Below, piece after piece: positions 12,397 to 24,882 of a DNA stretch of 64,000 nt. The translations under genes and the position numbers were made by a program. Under the pieces are notes generated by a model. That model had not been told where the DNA came from, searched no databases, and saw only the letters and a list, made by a program, of their open reading frames with translations. The DNA is from Druceiella hillmani. Its lineage: Eukaryota > Arthropoda > Insecta > Lepidoptera > Hepialidae. The stretch spans positions 937,501-1,001,500 of the forward strand of contig JAYKKI010000148.1 in NCBI GenBank assembly GCA_039881145.1, read 5' to 3'. Position 1 is the first letter of the stretch; each line of letters opens with the position of its first letter.

Positions 12397-13764
12397 TATT
12401 ATTTTTTTTTAAATTCGTTGAAAGAGATATATATTAACATATTAACCGTCATTTACTTCAAAAATTAAATAAGTATATGGAATATTTTAAATAAAAATTG
12501 AGTTGTAAAATATTAAAATTTCTGCAATTTTGCGTAGGATTTTTCTATAGATATTATTGAAAAAGTTCACAAAAAATATGTCGCTATCCCTCTCTAGTAG
12601 TCCAAAACTGTATAAGTCAAAATTTGGAAAAACAGATTAACAAATTTTTTACTCAATAGTTAATTGGAAAACTATGGCAAAAATGCTAAACTTCATAACA
12701 GTGAAGATATTTTTACGTCTATTACAATATATCTTTTTATGCAATATATTCATGTGGTACGAATTTGTTAATAATTTTTAATTATTCTATAGAAATATTA
12801 TGCACCCTTAAATATATTCATATAGCTAAGTGTACAGGCAACCACTGTGATACGAGTTCAGCTCGTCATAAACAGATTTATTCCTACGCTTGTAAACGGG
12901 TGAAGATAGGAAGGTCAGAATATTTTCGCTTGTCTCATAATCTATAGTTCTATTGAAATAAAATTTTGCTTCCATTTACCATTCTTTATTTTTTAATTTC
13001 TTTTACTAAACATTAGGTTTTGAGGTATATTCAATTTGATTTTCCTCTGTAATTTTTCAAAAGTCGCTTTGAAAAATCTGAATCAATTCTGAATACATTC
13101 GATAAGAGCTTCAATTAAACTATTTAGATTCATAGATTCACTGCATCGACTGTACTGATTCAATAGACTCTCTTTTAACCCGAAGTTTGCCTTTTGTTCC
13201 ATTCACTTTTTAGATTACTAACCGTTAAGCAGTGAATTGTGAAAGGCGTTTTTAAAAAATAAATATTTAACACAGTATTTGTATGAGCTATATAATGTCT
13301 GAAGGGTAGTCTTTTTCCACTTACAAATATATTTTGAAAATTCTATTTAAAATTTTAAGCATGTATTGCTTTTTTACTTTTTAAAGAAAATTGAAGGGCG
13401 GAATGGAAGTAAGAATCAAAATATAATTTTTATCAATCTTCGAACACAAATATATTCATAGAAATATGTATAAATATTGTAAAATAAAGACAAATGTAAA
13501 TAACACGATAAACTCCTATGATATAACTACTAACAATATTATAGAACGACAGGAGTTGAAAAATATTTATTCTACGTTTAAAATATTGTACAAAATTGTT
13601 GTTTACATATAAACATTATTGTTGTTTATAAACACATATCATTTACACTTCAACTCCTATGTCGTCAATAGCAGACAAACGGAGAAGACTACACAGTAAA
13701 CTACCTTTATCTAGGTCAACTCTCCTCCTCTCCTGTCTATTTAGGTCAACTCTTATAAAGATCC
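12397..13764. other. AT-rich stretch, no feature seen
   Basis: Nothing supportable. Confidence 0.45.
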
Positions 13765-13925
13765 CCAAACAAACGGTGAGCTTAATGAGAGCAAGTCGAA
13801 GTTTTCCGAACGTCACTGAAGTATAATTAATTAATGCGCGCAAACTGCAGGAATCCGTGTTGCGCCTCACATATATTATTATCTTAACGGCATTTGTTTT
13901 TTTCATCACGGGTGACTTGTTTGCA
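13765..13925 (-). repeat. Dispersed repeat, copy 3 (inverted orientation)
   Basis: AAACGGTGAGCTTAATGAGA, then CAAGTCGAAG and CCGAACGTCACTGAAG, is the reverse complement of the block at 430-545 and 5180-5260. Confidence 0.5.
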
Positions 13926-14054
13926 AAAACATGACAGGAGGGGCACTAATAGATCATTCAGGAAATGCAATTCGTAACGATGGATAAGCACTATGATGGA
14001 TTATTTTGTACGAAAGGAAGGTTTTATTCCCACCTCGTAAGTCGTCAATTTATT

Positions 14055-14276
14055 GAGCGCAATTAAATGAAACTACGTGATGTAGTATTATTTCTACTTT
14101 CTTTAATTTCTTTACCACGACCTAGGTTTCGTTGTATTACAACATCTTCAGGTAGGATATTTGCAAAGATCTACTACATCACGTAGTTACGTGAGTAGAT
14201 AATACTACATCACGTAGTTTCATTTAATTGCGAATAATGAATTTCTACAAAATTAACGCCAAATATATTCAAAATT
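14055..14276. repeat. Palindromic (ribozyme-like) family, copy 1
   Basis: Outer inverted arms AATTAAATGAAACTACGTGA (14061) and its complement (ending about 14230) frame the element. A flank with AATTAACGCCAAATATATTC follows. The left arm, read on the minus strand at 14155-14115, has CTAC, CTGAAGA, a GTTG/CAAC stem with loop TAATA, GAAA, then CCTAGGTC and GTGG. The equivalent part of the right arm is replaced by a repeat of the arm end. Related copies are at 15436, 18306 and 53070. Confidence 0.7.
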
Positions 14277-15435
14277 TATTGAGCATTAAATGCTAGGAGC
14301 TGTCCATAATGTAATTTAATTAACAATTAGGCTTTACTTTTTTGATGTGGTTTTGTATTAAGATATATAAATCTAAATATATGTTTCGTAAATTTTATAT
14401 TTGATGTTAATCTCGAAGCCATTAATTGTAGATTCCCAGTTAAATTGGGATAAAAACCTTTTTTACAATATACTGTTTTCTTCTTCTAGTATATTTATGC
14501 TTAGGAAAATTATACACACAGAATAACAGCCTTTTTAATAGCAAATGGTTTTCATTTTATTCCATTTGTAAATTAAATTAATATGCCTCTTATAGTTTCA
14601 CGTTAGATTTTCTTATACGTCGCTCCTTAAATTCATAGAGTAGTGATATAATGCACTTACTTCTGAAATTGTGCAGGACATATTGGTGAAAGTTTCATGA
14701 GAATTGGTTAAACTTTTTTTGAATTCAACTGGCGCGGATATAGATACACACACTGACACAACACAAAAGAACTTCATATATTTGTGTAAATGAAACATAA
14801 ATACGTGCATATGAATAAAAGATACACTGGAACAGAAAACATTAACGACATATTTTTATGTGACCTTTTACCTAAGACTCAATATATCCTTATTGTAAGC
14901 GTTGGATTTCTAAAACATAATAATTTTTTAGGGAAAATCAAGTTACCAGCCGTTCTAGCTTATTAAATAAAAATACTTACAAATTACCTATATTCCAAAT
15001 ACGTACGTGAGTAACGCCAGAAATGTTAGCAAGATTATTAGTGATGGCAAGGGATATCAATATAACATGGGATGCATTCCTAAAGTACAAAATCAGAAGC
15101 TTCAAGAAGTATTTTCAGAAGGTCTGCATTAAATAAAATCAGGTTTTGTAGAGCTAAAACCTGCCGTATGGACAGGTATTCCAGTATTAGAACAACAAAT
15201 AAAGAAAGAAATATTTAGTAATTTGAAAAATAAAACAAAGACTAAGCCAAGACAATAAAAGAAATACTACGGGAGAGAAACGAATCTGAAGAAATTTTGA
15301 TCCAAAGCCTTGTGTGCGTAACCTAAGGTCATCGTAAGTATTGTATTTAATTAATTTATTTTGTTTTTGATGAATAACTTTTTGTGTACTTTAATTGTTA
15401 CTCTGACAATGTTTCCTTCTTATTTGTTAAGTTGT
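14277..15435. other. No clear gene; weakly coding-like patch at 15018-15140
   Basis: From 15024 one frame reads MLARLLVMARDINITWDAFL before a stop at about 15130. No family is recognised and the frame is not extended on either side. The rest is AT-rich without features. Confidence 0.3.
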
Positions 15436-15716
15436 TTACAACTAAATGAAATTACGTAATGTAGTATTATTTCTGCTTCATTTCATTCTTAACCTTCTTA
15501 ACCCACGACCTCTTCAGGTGAGCAACGACGACAACATCTTCAGGTGAGTAATTTGTAAAGATGCAGTCTTTACAAATTGTTCACCTGAAGATATCATACA
15601 ATGAAACCTAACTCGAGGTTAAGAATTTAAATAAATTAGAAATAATGCTACATGACGTAGTTACATTTAGTTTTATGATAATTAATTTCAACGAAATTGA
15701 CGCCAAATATATTCAT
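15436..15716. repeat. Palindromic family, copy 2 (diverged)
   Basis: Arms begin AACTAAATGAAATTACGTAATG and end with CATGACGTAGTTACATTTAG. The centre folds at TTTGTAAAGATGCAGTCTTTACAAA. ATCTTCAGGTGAG occurs twice in the left arm. The flank has GACGCCAAATATATTC, as in copy 1. The ribozyme-like core is eroded here. Confidence 0.65.
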
Positions 15717-18289
15717 CATTACATAATATTTTTATGGTACTCGCTACGAAGGAAAACTGTTTAGTATTTTTAATTAAACAAAATTATAATATGAAATTGT
15801 GTTGAGGTAATTAAAGGATGTTTATATTGGCGTAGTTAGAAGCTTTAATTATCTTTAAAAATTGTATAACGGCATTTAAGAATGAATTAAAGTAAATTTT
15901 AATAATTATTTAACTTTCATTTTAATGACCAACACTAGTTAGAACTTACCCCAATACTATTACCGCCAATTCCAATGTGGAGTAAAATGCTTCTTATTCC
16001 GTTTGCAGGATCATAAATTTTCTAGAACTATAATAATAGGAGTTCGGTCGTATTAACTCTAATTTTTAATATCTTTCTTAATTAACTTAGGTGAATAAGT
16101 TACATAAATGGACTAATAAAAAATTTCTTCATATTTATTATAAACAAGAAAATATTTCTTTAAACCCGGACGGGCCTCCTTTAATCAGCCCTCCGATGAA
16201 TATTTGCAAAGAAGTGCACACTTGGTACATCTAAAAATTCTTACAACCATTACATCTAAAACTATATAAAATTATTTTAAAAAATTAAGTAAAGCAAAGC
16301 ATAATCGTAGTATAAGTGTAGTCAAAGTTGTTTTTTTATTTAAATATCGGAACAAGATCACTACAGTTTCTCTTAACTAATATAAATATAATTTACAAAT
16401 TGGCATTTAAAACCTATTCATTTTTAATAAGTCGATAACCCATCAAAATATTCAAAGTGGATCCCCTTTCACGACTCTGAACATAAATTAAAAAAAGATT
16501 CCGGAAAAATGGATGTATCCTCTTGACCGAGAACAATTTTGCAGGCTTCCATGTTTAATTAAGCGTAGTCCAAGGAGCTGTGAATTACGTCATCCTCATC
16601 GTTCATCTTGGAAACATAAATTAAGTTACTTCATTAAATGAGAAACAAGATATAATAGTGATTTAATCAAATAGATAACTTCAACGTATGAAAACGGCAA
16701 TGTTCCATGTCACGAGACAATTTTCTTGCTGGTTTCAAAATTGATAACTTTCATAGAAAAGAAATAAATGAAAATTAAGAATTTTATGAACAGATTATAA
16801 ATTCGTGAAAATTTTTCATAGTGTTTTAAGTGTACCTGAAATGTTACAAACATTAAGTAGCTATTTATAGTTTTATTAATTATTCAATGGGAAACGTGAA
16901 GTTACGTTATCCCAAGAGCTCCAAATTTAAGTTGAAGAGATGATCTTCGCATTGTAGTCAATATCAATATTACATACAAAATAAAATTCAGAAGTGATTT
17001 ACCATTTTTAAATATAAATATTGAATATATTTACACCGAGTACCGATTCATGTCACGCTTAGTTATACAAACTACTCCCATTTATCTATACGTAAATAAA
17101 TATAAAAATTTTCAAATATTTAAAAAAAATTTTAAATCTTTTAAATCCGGCGATGCCAAGTTTTCAAATTTCATTTAAATTTAAACAAATTGTTAAGTTG
17201 ATAAAATTCTTTATAACATTTAATATTGTAGCTATCGCAAATTACGCATATAAAAATTGAGTTATATATTGGCAGGTACAGAAACGATAGCACATATATT
17301 TTGCGCATAACCTCCATTGATAGTAAATTTAACTATATAACAAAAAAAGTAATTGTAATAAATTAAAAGAATAACATTTGTCAACTATTCTTTGTTGTGC
17401 TTTAGAATAAAGTTATAAACCTAAATATTTCCTGTCCAAAAACAACGCAAAGGTATATACACCTTATTGACGATCAAAATCTATGAAGACCACAAAAATT
17501 TCTCAATATATTTATAACGAAACCCCTACAATAAAAACAAAAAAAAATTTGTTTGCAACAAAAAAAAAGAAAAGCAGAAAAATAAATATAGAAGAATTTT
17601 ATTACCGTAAGTATATACAAAATATGTATCGTTTCCAACTTTTAAAAATCACTAAATTTCTTAAAATGTAACGCTGTTATTAAATCATTCATTAAACGTT
17701 ATAAGCTTATAATATATAACGATAAAAATACAAAAAATAAGATATGATGCTATAAATGAACTAAAATTGTAAGAATTGCAGATGATAAGGTTTGAGTACG
17801 TTTTTATTCGCTACAAATATGCCACATTCAGGTATTTCCCCAACGTGGCAGTTTACATAATCGACACCAGGATACAGATGAGTCCAAAGATACTTATTGC
17901 ACACAAAATATTATATGTGAAATAATAATATAGAATATGGAATTTATTCGCACGACCTTTCAATAATGAAAAATAAAGTTCACTTTCCAATTCTTTGAGA
18001 TGGAAATTTACCATGGTAAAGAAAAAGCAGGGCAGAGTGATTAGAAGTAACCATGTAGTCATTTGCTATATGTAGTTTATGTACACATAAATATCTCAAA
18101 ACCGTTTATTGAATTCGTTTGAACATAAAATAGTACTTAGTTTTTATGACAGTCCAAATAATAGAGGTAACTTCATTTGCCTCAATTTTGTGGTTTATAC
18201 ACATGGTTCCCCTACAATAAACTCACTAACGTCAGCAGTGAGAAAACCCACACAAACACGGTTTTAGGTATTATTTTGTGTAAAATATA
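15717..18289. other. AT-rich stretch, no feature seen
   Basis: Long A/T runs and short lysine/asparagine-rich frames typical of non-coding AT-rich DNA. No family recognised. Confidence 0.5.
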
Positions 18290-18470
18290 AGTGCTGTTGG
18301 AAGTTCCTAACAGTTAATCTTTGCTAATAGTCCACCAGAAGAACAAAACCTAGGTCGTGATAAAGAACTTAAATAAAGAAAAAATAATAATACGTCATGT
18401 AATTCCATTTCGTTTTCATTTAATTGTAAATAATGAATTTCTACAAAATTAACGCCAAATAAATTCAATA
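18290..18470. repeat. Palindromic family, copy 3 (one arm)
   Basis: Only the right arm remains: AACCTAGGTCGTGATAAAGA at 18346, then an AAATAATAATACGTCATGTA region, the TTCATTTAATTG arm end, and the flank AATTAACGCCAAATAAATTC. Confidence 0.6.
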
Positions 18471-19198
18471 TTCAAATATTCTCTTTTACATTATATTATA
18501 TCAATTTTAATCTAGACATCTATCAAACTTAATTGTATCCTGAAATTATAAATTACCCATTTGTTTTTAAATAAGCTGATCTCTTGTTTTATAAATGGGT
18601 TTCACGAAAGCCGAATTTTGAAGGCCTTATTTCTACAAAAACTTAAAAGTAACTGAAAAAAATCTTCTTTGTATCGCTTTCTTTTTTAGTCTAAATAACA
18701 AAGAGATAGTTTAGTTTTTTTATATAAAAAAATAAGTATATAAAATTAAGCACTCCTACAAAAGCTAAAAAGTTTACCTCATAAGTCTAGCATTTGATAC
18801 ATGTGACCGCTTTGACAGTATAGTCTTTAGATATGAAAACAAGCACTTGTTATATTTTTTTGTACGTTTCGAATCGTTTTTGTGATCGCAGAAACAGCAG
18901 CTTCCTCTCTTAGGGCCCGTTATTCGATCCGTAGTCAATAAGTTACTTTTGTTAGAAAGACTATTATGATATGACTTTTTGTTAAAGTAACAGTAGTGAT
19001 AGGTTCAACCGATAGTTACTTTATACATAGATCTTTTGATACAGATTTTGGCTATTGTCAAACAAAACAATAATTATTAGTGTCGGTGCAGAAAGTCCAT
19101 CCGCTCTATTTTTCCAGCCTTTCCAGTATAAATAAATACTTCACATAAACAATAAATTTTAGCTTCGCACAAAGGCAACAATTTTAGGTCATATCTAG
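18471..19198. other. AT-rich stretch downstream of the spliced gene
   Basis: No gene or repeat recognised. On the minus strand this is the 3' flank of the gene at 19199-19997. I saw no AATAAA there within the first few hundred bases. Confidence 0.4.
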
Positions 19199-19997
19199 CT
19201 AATTTGGATTTCGTGTATATATACTTAAAAATTCAACTATAGTATTTTTAAAATTCTTGATAAATTCCTTAAATATCTCAGGAATAAGAGGAGCTCTGTC
19301 AATTTCCTTCCCACCCTTGTCTCAATATGAACAAACTTTAAAGCCGACAAAACTTTAAAACGTGTCAACCTGTACTATACAAACTTTCAACATCCTCATG
19401 CCCAGACTTACAACATAAGTCCTAAGAATACTTTAATTTTCAACAAACTAACATGGTCAGCATGCGTTACCTTACTATTGGAATATTCGGTAAATTCGGA
19501 ATTTTTTTCTTTATATGGAGGCAGGCAATTTCGATCAAATCATCAGTCAAAGAGTTAATCTCGGACATACTCAGCTTCTCACGCGCCCAGCTGGAAAGAT
19601 GTCAAAATATTATGCTGTTTTACGCGGGACATACTAGGCGGATTTTTTAACCACTTAACTCTTTTTTAGCTTTATAAAAATCAGGAGTTTGCCTAGTTTC
19701 TTCTTCTTCTTCACTGCTTGAACTTGAAGAGTTCGAACTCGTATCAGTTACTTCCCTTTCCTCATATTTGTTGATTTCTTTCCCGTGACAACTAGTTGTT
19801 GTGGTCTTATGGACTATTTCTGGATCAGATTCGTAATCGTCGTCCTCCAATAACTGCGTGATTTGATCCTGGCTATCCAAATATATGGAAAATGTCTATC
19901 CATTAATACAACATTTTCTTTGTCATTTGTGATTTTTGAACACAGCAGTGTACGTACCTTCGCTCCCGATAATATTAGAGCGATGCACGTCCGTCAT
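19199..19997 (-). CDS. Spliced gene, 162-aa acidic/helical protein, family unknown
   Basis: Proposed exons are 19997-19954, 19872-19660, 19590-19476 and 19315-19199, which sum to 489 nt: 162 codons plus TAG. The ATG sits in CACAATGACG. Donors are GTACAC, GTTAAG and GTAAGG; acceptors end GGATAG, TTCCAG and ACAAG. The frame stays open across all three joins. Exon 2 encodes an acidic segment (LLEDDDYESDPE, then six Ser followed by five Glu). Exon 3 gives a helical segment (SEINSLTDDLIEIACLHIKK) and exon 4 another (IPEIFKEFIKNFKNTIVEFL). There is no signal peptide or membrane segment. The acidic low-complexity N-terminus with a helical C-terminus suggests an intracellular interaction protein, which is inference only. 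Weak points: the alternative exon 1 donor GTACGT at 19957 gives the wrong phase, and the exon 4 acceptor lacks a good pyrimidine tract. An ATF/CRE-like TTACGTCA overlaps the start region. Confidence 0.55.
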
Positions 19998-20435
19998 TGT
20001 GACGTAACGAGATTACATAAACTCGCAGGAGTATTACCTACACTCCTGAGCGTAATTATACTATAAATTTGTGATGAGACATACGCACCCCTGGGGTGAT
20101 TTCTGATCAATGATAGCAGTTAAAGGTTAAGTCAATAGCTGGTAAGACATATGCTTCTAAAGTCTTGAAAATTACCGTCCCGCCCTCTCTCCCTCACATT
20201 AACTTTTTAACTAACGTGTGTAAAATTCTGAAGAAAATTAAGGTCGTGGAACTTAATCAAATTTTTAACGAAACTTTATTTGAATAAGATATGCCGTGTA
20301 GTTTTTGAAATATGGGATATTTTCGATATCGACCGCTGCGATAACTTTTTTCAGTGTGTTTTGAGAAATGCACACTTATAATTTTAATATTGTTTAGTGC
20401 TACAAAAAATATAAATCGAATAACGATATTAACAG
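19998..20435. other. 5' flank of the spliced gene
   Basis: On the minus strand this is the upstream region. ACGTCAC abuts the start codon. No TATA box is placed with confidence, and no other feature is seen. Confidence 0.3.
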
Positions 20436-21410
20436 AGATGCGCCGAAGCTCTCCGAAAGTAGCTCAGATAATAATTGTTAGTACCGACTGTCGCCACGCG
20501 TCGTATAAATCGAAACCGTAACGGAATTCGTTTTATCCTCTTGAACGATATCGTTATGTCGGCAAGACAGGAGAAGCATGAATTAGTCACTTAGGAAGTG
20601 TTATTCGTACTAATGTATGGATTTGTTCAAAAGAATCCGCTCTTCCCGAAATATCCATAAATCCCTTATATGTTGTACGAAATATACGATGAGCTGTCCG
20701 TTTTTAGATTAACTGATTTGGTTTAGCAAAGTATGGGCCTAAACAGCACTGTAAATATATATTCGTGAATAAGTGAGCTTTTACCATATTTTTATAAGAT
20801 CATTTCGACTTTATAACAAAAATTGCACATATTGTTATGCCCGTTAAAAATCTTTTACATCCTGATAAATTTTGCTCCGCTAACCATAGATTTCCCGTGA
20901 TGCCATTGTGGATCTTCTTCGTAATGATACAGAGCTGCGAGTTAGGAATTTTTTAGGAAAGAAGTTCAGTAAAAGTGATTACTAACATAAACTGCCTTTA
21001 GAGTGATTTGTTTGAAAACCGAATCACTGTAAAGGCAATTAATGGCCAATATGACTCATTTTTATAGCAAATTATTCCTATAATTTTAAAATTAACCAAA
21101 TCGATTAATTTAATAGTATAAAACGAGTGAACGGCATATCGCTCACACGTTACAAATTATCAAGTCATGGACTGCGAATACAATCTTTCAAGCAAAATTT
21201 TCCGTTAATATGAATTACACTTTCTAAGTGACTAATCATTTATACTTCTCCCGTCTTGTTTACAAGAACAAATCATCTACAAGAATAGAATGAATCCCGT
21301 CGAAGTAACCATTTGTGCGAAACTCCTCACGCGCGCCCGTAATAGACGCTATCGATCACAATTATTCTCTTAGCGACATTAAGAAAGCTTCGGCACACCT
21401 GTGTTAAACT
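20436..21410. mobile_element. Inverted-repeat (MITE-like) element, about 975 bp
   Basis: The two ends are diverged inverted copies, matching in several blocks: TGCGCCGAAGCTCTCC / complement of GAAAGCTTCGGCACACC; GATAATAATTG / CAATTATTCTC; and GAGAAGCATGAATTAGTCAC TTAGGAAGTG (20570) / complement of CACTTTCTAAGTGACTAATC (21229). An internal hairpin at 20993-21037 pairs TGCCTTTAGAGTGATT with AATCACTGTAAAGGCA. There is no transposase. Single-arm relatives are at 430-545, 5180-5260 and 13765-13860. Confidence 0.6.
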
Positions 21411-22560
21411 CATTGTATATTGAACGCCCTATGTGTCATGTAATATAGGTAAACTGGAAATTAGGTAACAAAATAATTATGTGAATTTGACGTAGTTTGT
21501 AACTGTGCCAAAAATCGAATATGGTTTTCATGCAAAAAATAGGATTAGGGCCAAATTTCTCGCATTTGGAGAGGTTTGGGTAATTTTAAATTCTACACTA
21601 CTTTCGAGAGATTGTAGCACTTGTAGTTTTCTAATGGGTAGAATATTGGATAAAATACTGGGGTACAGCAACCACATGTGTTACAATCGAGATTCCTTAC
21701 TAGGAGAAACCTGTCCAGCATTTATGGAAATACACACAAACAAACATTTGCAGTTATCTCGTTGACGCAAGTTATTCTAAATTATTTAATTTGAATTTTC
21801 TAATAAAATGCTGGTACAGAATTACTATATACTTTTCAGACCTATCAAAAAGTAAATTTAAAATTGAAGAGTTGGAGAGTGCACATTTTGTGTTATTTTG
21901 AAGCTCAATATTTTCAACGGGACTGAAAAATGAAACATGGTAAAAGTGACCTAAATTTCATTATAAGTGTTCTATCCTATGTATTAATTAGCTTTTAAAG
22001 CCATACATAAAGCATAAATTATTGAACTTTTCTAAACTTCTTCAGAAATCTCAATGTAACAATTCATCTCAATTGCAAAGATTTCAATGAAAAATGAATA
22101 ATGTATTAACATTTTTATTAGTTGTTCCAATTTCGGAAAACCCAGTTAAAATTAAATTATCTGCACCTTCCATGGTTCCACTAATCAAAATCTAATCGCA
22201 ATATAATGTAGACAATATAATTTATGAACCTAAACTACACTTTGCGCAATTTAATCCCTACCGATATGATATTTTCCTCCTCATTTTTACACTTTTACGC
22301 TATAAATTTATGTTTTGGGGTCGTATCTAATATTCACCGTAAAGATTCAAGTAACAGATGTCAGTTGTGTTTAATGAAAGGAATCTTAATATTTGTAAAT
22401 ATTGCATGTTTTTAATTATACCACTGCTTCGATGCGTTAAAATCTTACCGAAAAAAATATAGATTAGAAATCATTACCCCAGAAAAATAGGTTTTTCAAA
22501 GAACGTTTCGTACTTTTCTTTATTTAAATAAAGCAATCTTCTAAAAACTGTCTATATTTC
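21411..22560. other. AT-rich stretch, no feature seen
   Basis: One open frame at 21505-21765 (86 codons) has no recognisable features, and I treat it as chance. Confidence 0.4.
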
Positions 22561-22563
22561 GAG

Positions 22564-22697
22564 TCTGTAGCCTAGAGGTATAAACACTTGACTCATGAAC
22601 GTGAGATACGGATTCAAAATCAGCTCAGATCAGCATCATAATCGTTTTAATTTGGACGTAACATTGAATTGACAACTACGGATTGACAACTACGGAT
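22564..22697 (+). repeat. tRNA-derived SINE head
   Basis: TAGCCTAGAGG at 22568 fits an A-box, and GGATTCAAAATC at 22610 fits a decayed B-box about 42 nt downstream. Between them ACTTGACTCATGAACGTGAG matches the layout of invertebrate tRNA-SINE heads (CTCGACTCGTGAT-type). It ends in a short tandem repeat, TTGACAACTACGGA twice (22669-22697). Confidence 0.5.
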
Positions 22698-23093
22698 CTA
22701 TCGACCACCACATTTTGCGTTATCTTTTGAACAAATTAACTTGTACGTTCTAACGTACAACTGTTTATGGCGAAATAGCGGTTTGATTTTAAAATTTAAC
22801 GTAAATTACTGTACGTATGAAAATGATTATTCTAAGAAAAGGTTGAAAGAGTTTATAAGATATAACGAGTATTTAGAAGAAAAAATAACATATAACTTTA
22901 TAAAGCCAAATTGACGATAATATAGAAATTTTAATATATAACAAGTCTGCTGATACTTTTATTGATATTATAACCACTATACCCAAAACAAAACATAAAG
23001 CAAACGCAACTTTATGTTAAGATGATGAAATAGGCTTTACACAAAAAAGTAAAAGAAGGATGTTCTGTCTACTCAGACGTTCATTTCTTTCGT
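22698..23093. other. AT-rich stretch, no feature seen
   Basis: Nothing supportable. Confidence 0.4.
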
Positions 23094-23375
23094 TTATGGC
23101 TCCAAAAGTGAAAATTGTTTCCGCCAGCATTCAGCTCTTTGAAGTAATGAAATTTTATCCCCTTCACCTTTTTTTACCACCGGCACTATTTCATCGTCCT
23201 CAGCTATCATCTGTGTTGAAGTTTTTATAAATTTTTGAAGTGAAAACTTCTTTAGGATCGTTGAACGATTTTCGGTAGGGAAAATCTTATGAGTTCGCGT
23301 CACCGACATATTAATGTTAACAGTATATCTGTAGATGAGTATGATGTATTGCACTTGGCCAGCAGGTAAAGCATA

Positions 23376-23409
<34 letters not shown>

Positions 23410-23410
23410 A

Positions 23411-23458
<48 letters not shown>

Positions 23459-23660
23459 CAACACCTTTTGTATACCCAACCGTATGATGTGCGTGTTGAA
23501 TCCTTTTTGGATGGGTAAAATCTTGTGAGTTCGCGTCACCGACATGCTGTAATAGCAATATATCTGAAGCTGTAAGGGTGACCTGTTGTGCAGCACTAGT
23601 GCTATCCATACCTATACAAGTAAAGTTAAATTCATTACGTGGAAGTTCAATATTGTACAT
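23094..23660 (-). pseudogene. Coding-like segment split by a TA tract, unrecognised
   Basis: One minus-strand frame runs 188 codons only because it crosses the (TA)n tract at 23372-23455. On either side the sequence is coding-like and duplicated: GAGTTCGCGTCACCGACAT occurs at 23290 and again at 23528, with related flanks (AAAATCTTRTGAG before; ATATATCTG after). The N-terminal side encodes SASDILLLQHVGDANSQDF-like sequence (read TASDILLLQH, VGDANSQDF) and the C-terminal side KTSTQMIAEDDEIVPVVKKG. It could be a duplicated exon of an old transposon or host gene. No family recognised. Confidence 0.25.
23372..23455. repeat. (TA)n microsatellite, interrupted
   Basis: TA repeat with ACA and AAA interruptions, lying between the two copies of the GAGTTCGCGTCACCGACAT segment. 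Confidence 0.95.
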
Positions 23661-24882
23661 TGTTTAAATTGTATTTAGTTTTATTATTATTTTACTTGTA
23701 GGAAAAATTATTAACAAAAACAATGCAATCATTTTCGAATATTTCCTATATTCGTATCATTATTTGTGTTCATAATTTTAAGTTTCCACTTCTGTCGGCA
23801 GTCCCCATAACTGCCTAAGTTTTTTTCTGCTTTTGTGGAATTGTAACTTAAGTAAAGAAGACTAAAGGAGAAAAAACCAACAGACATCATCTCCTTACTT
23901 TTTATGAAAATTTTAATTAAAAGCAGATTTACCCTCAACATCATTCGCTTCGTGTTTGGAAAATATAAAAGTTAACCATACGTTTGAAAATTAAAATACT
24001 CATAACAGCATTTGCAATAAATAAAAAAGTGAACATTATTCAAATAAATGTGTTTTATGTAACATTTTATTTTAACGGATCTTCTTTTCTAGAGTCCCAG
24101 TCCTAAATTACCTACCTTTAACCCCAAGTCTTACAAAGTCTATAAGTGAAAACCTCACCAAAATTCCTTCAATATTTCTTGCGTGATGCGTAAGATCATA
24201 AACGGACTCACACGTAAAATCTTAGAAAACAATATTTTTTTTTATTACAAATAAAACAAAATAATATTCTTAAATTGTCTGGAGGAAATACTAAGTACCC
24301 TTAGGTATCCACTTTTTCATCTTATTTAAAATACCAACAAATACTCTTAGACAAACCCCACACCAAACAGTTTATTTTTAATTAATACATAATATTATTA
24401 GCGTATTAATATTTTATGACAAATACTACGTTTTCGTTTTTAATTTCAAATAACATAATGAATGAAAGAAGTATTCGAATCACAGGATTTTCTTAAATGG
24501 TTTTGTATAGGCCAATATCTCAAAGAGGTTTTTGAAATAATTAAAGCTTGCAGTAAACATAAAATGATGCGAGGTTTGATATAATGTACATGGTTTCAAA
24601 ACATAAGTATATAAATATGCATCGCAAGAAGTGTTGTTTTAAGCTCAATATCAAAGTTAGAAATGGAGGGGAGTAAACACTTGAACGCCTGCAAGTCGCC
24701 GGCATCTATCTGTAAAAACAAGAACAGCCATTATCTGCAAGCAAAAGGTTTCTAACTCCTCATCCTTTAAGTTAGCAGTACATAATGTGCCTCATATGAT
24801 ATTTTGTTTACTTTATAATTGCCTCTCGTAAACCATCTACAATATAGGAATGAATAGAAAAATTGAGAATTCTACCTAAGTC
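23661..24882. other. AT-rich stretch, no feature seen
   Basis: No gene or repeat recognised. Confidence 0.45.

Noticed and set aside
17483..17671. Lys/Asn/Ile-rich 62-codon frame
   Set aside because: Typical of chance frames in A-rich DNA; no motif or splice context.
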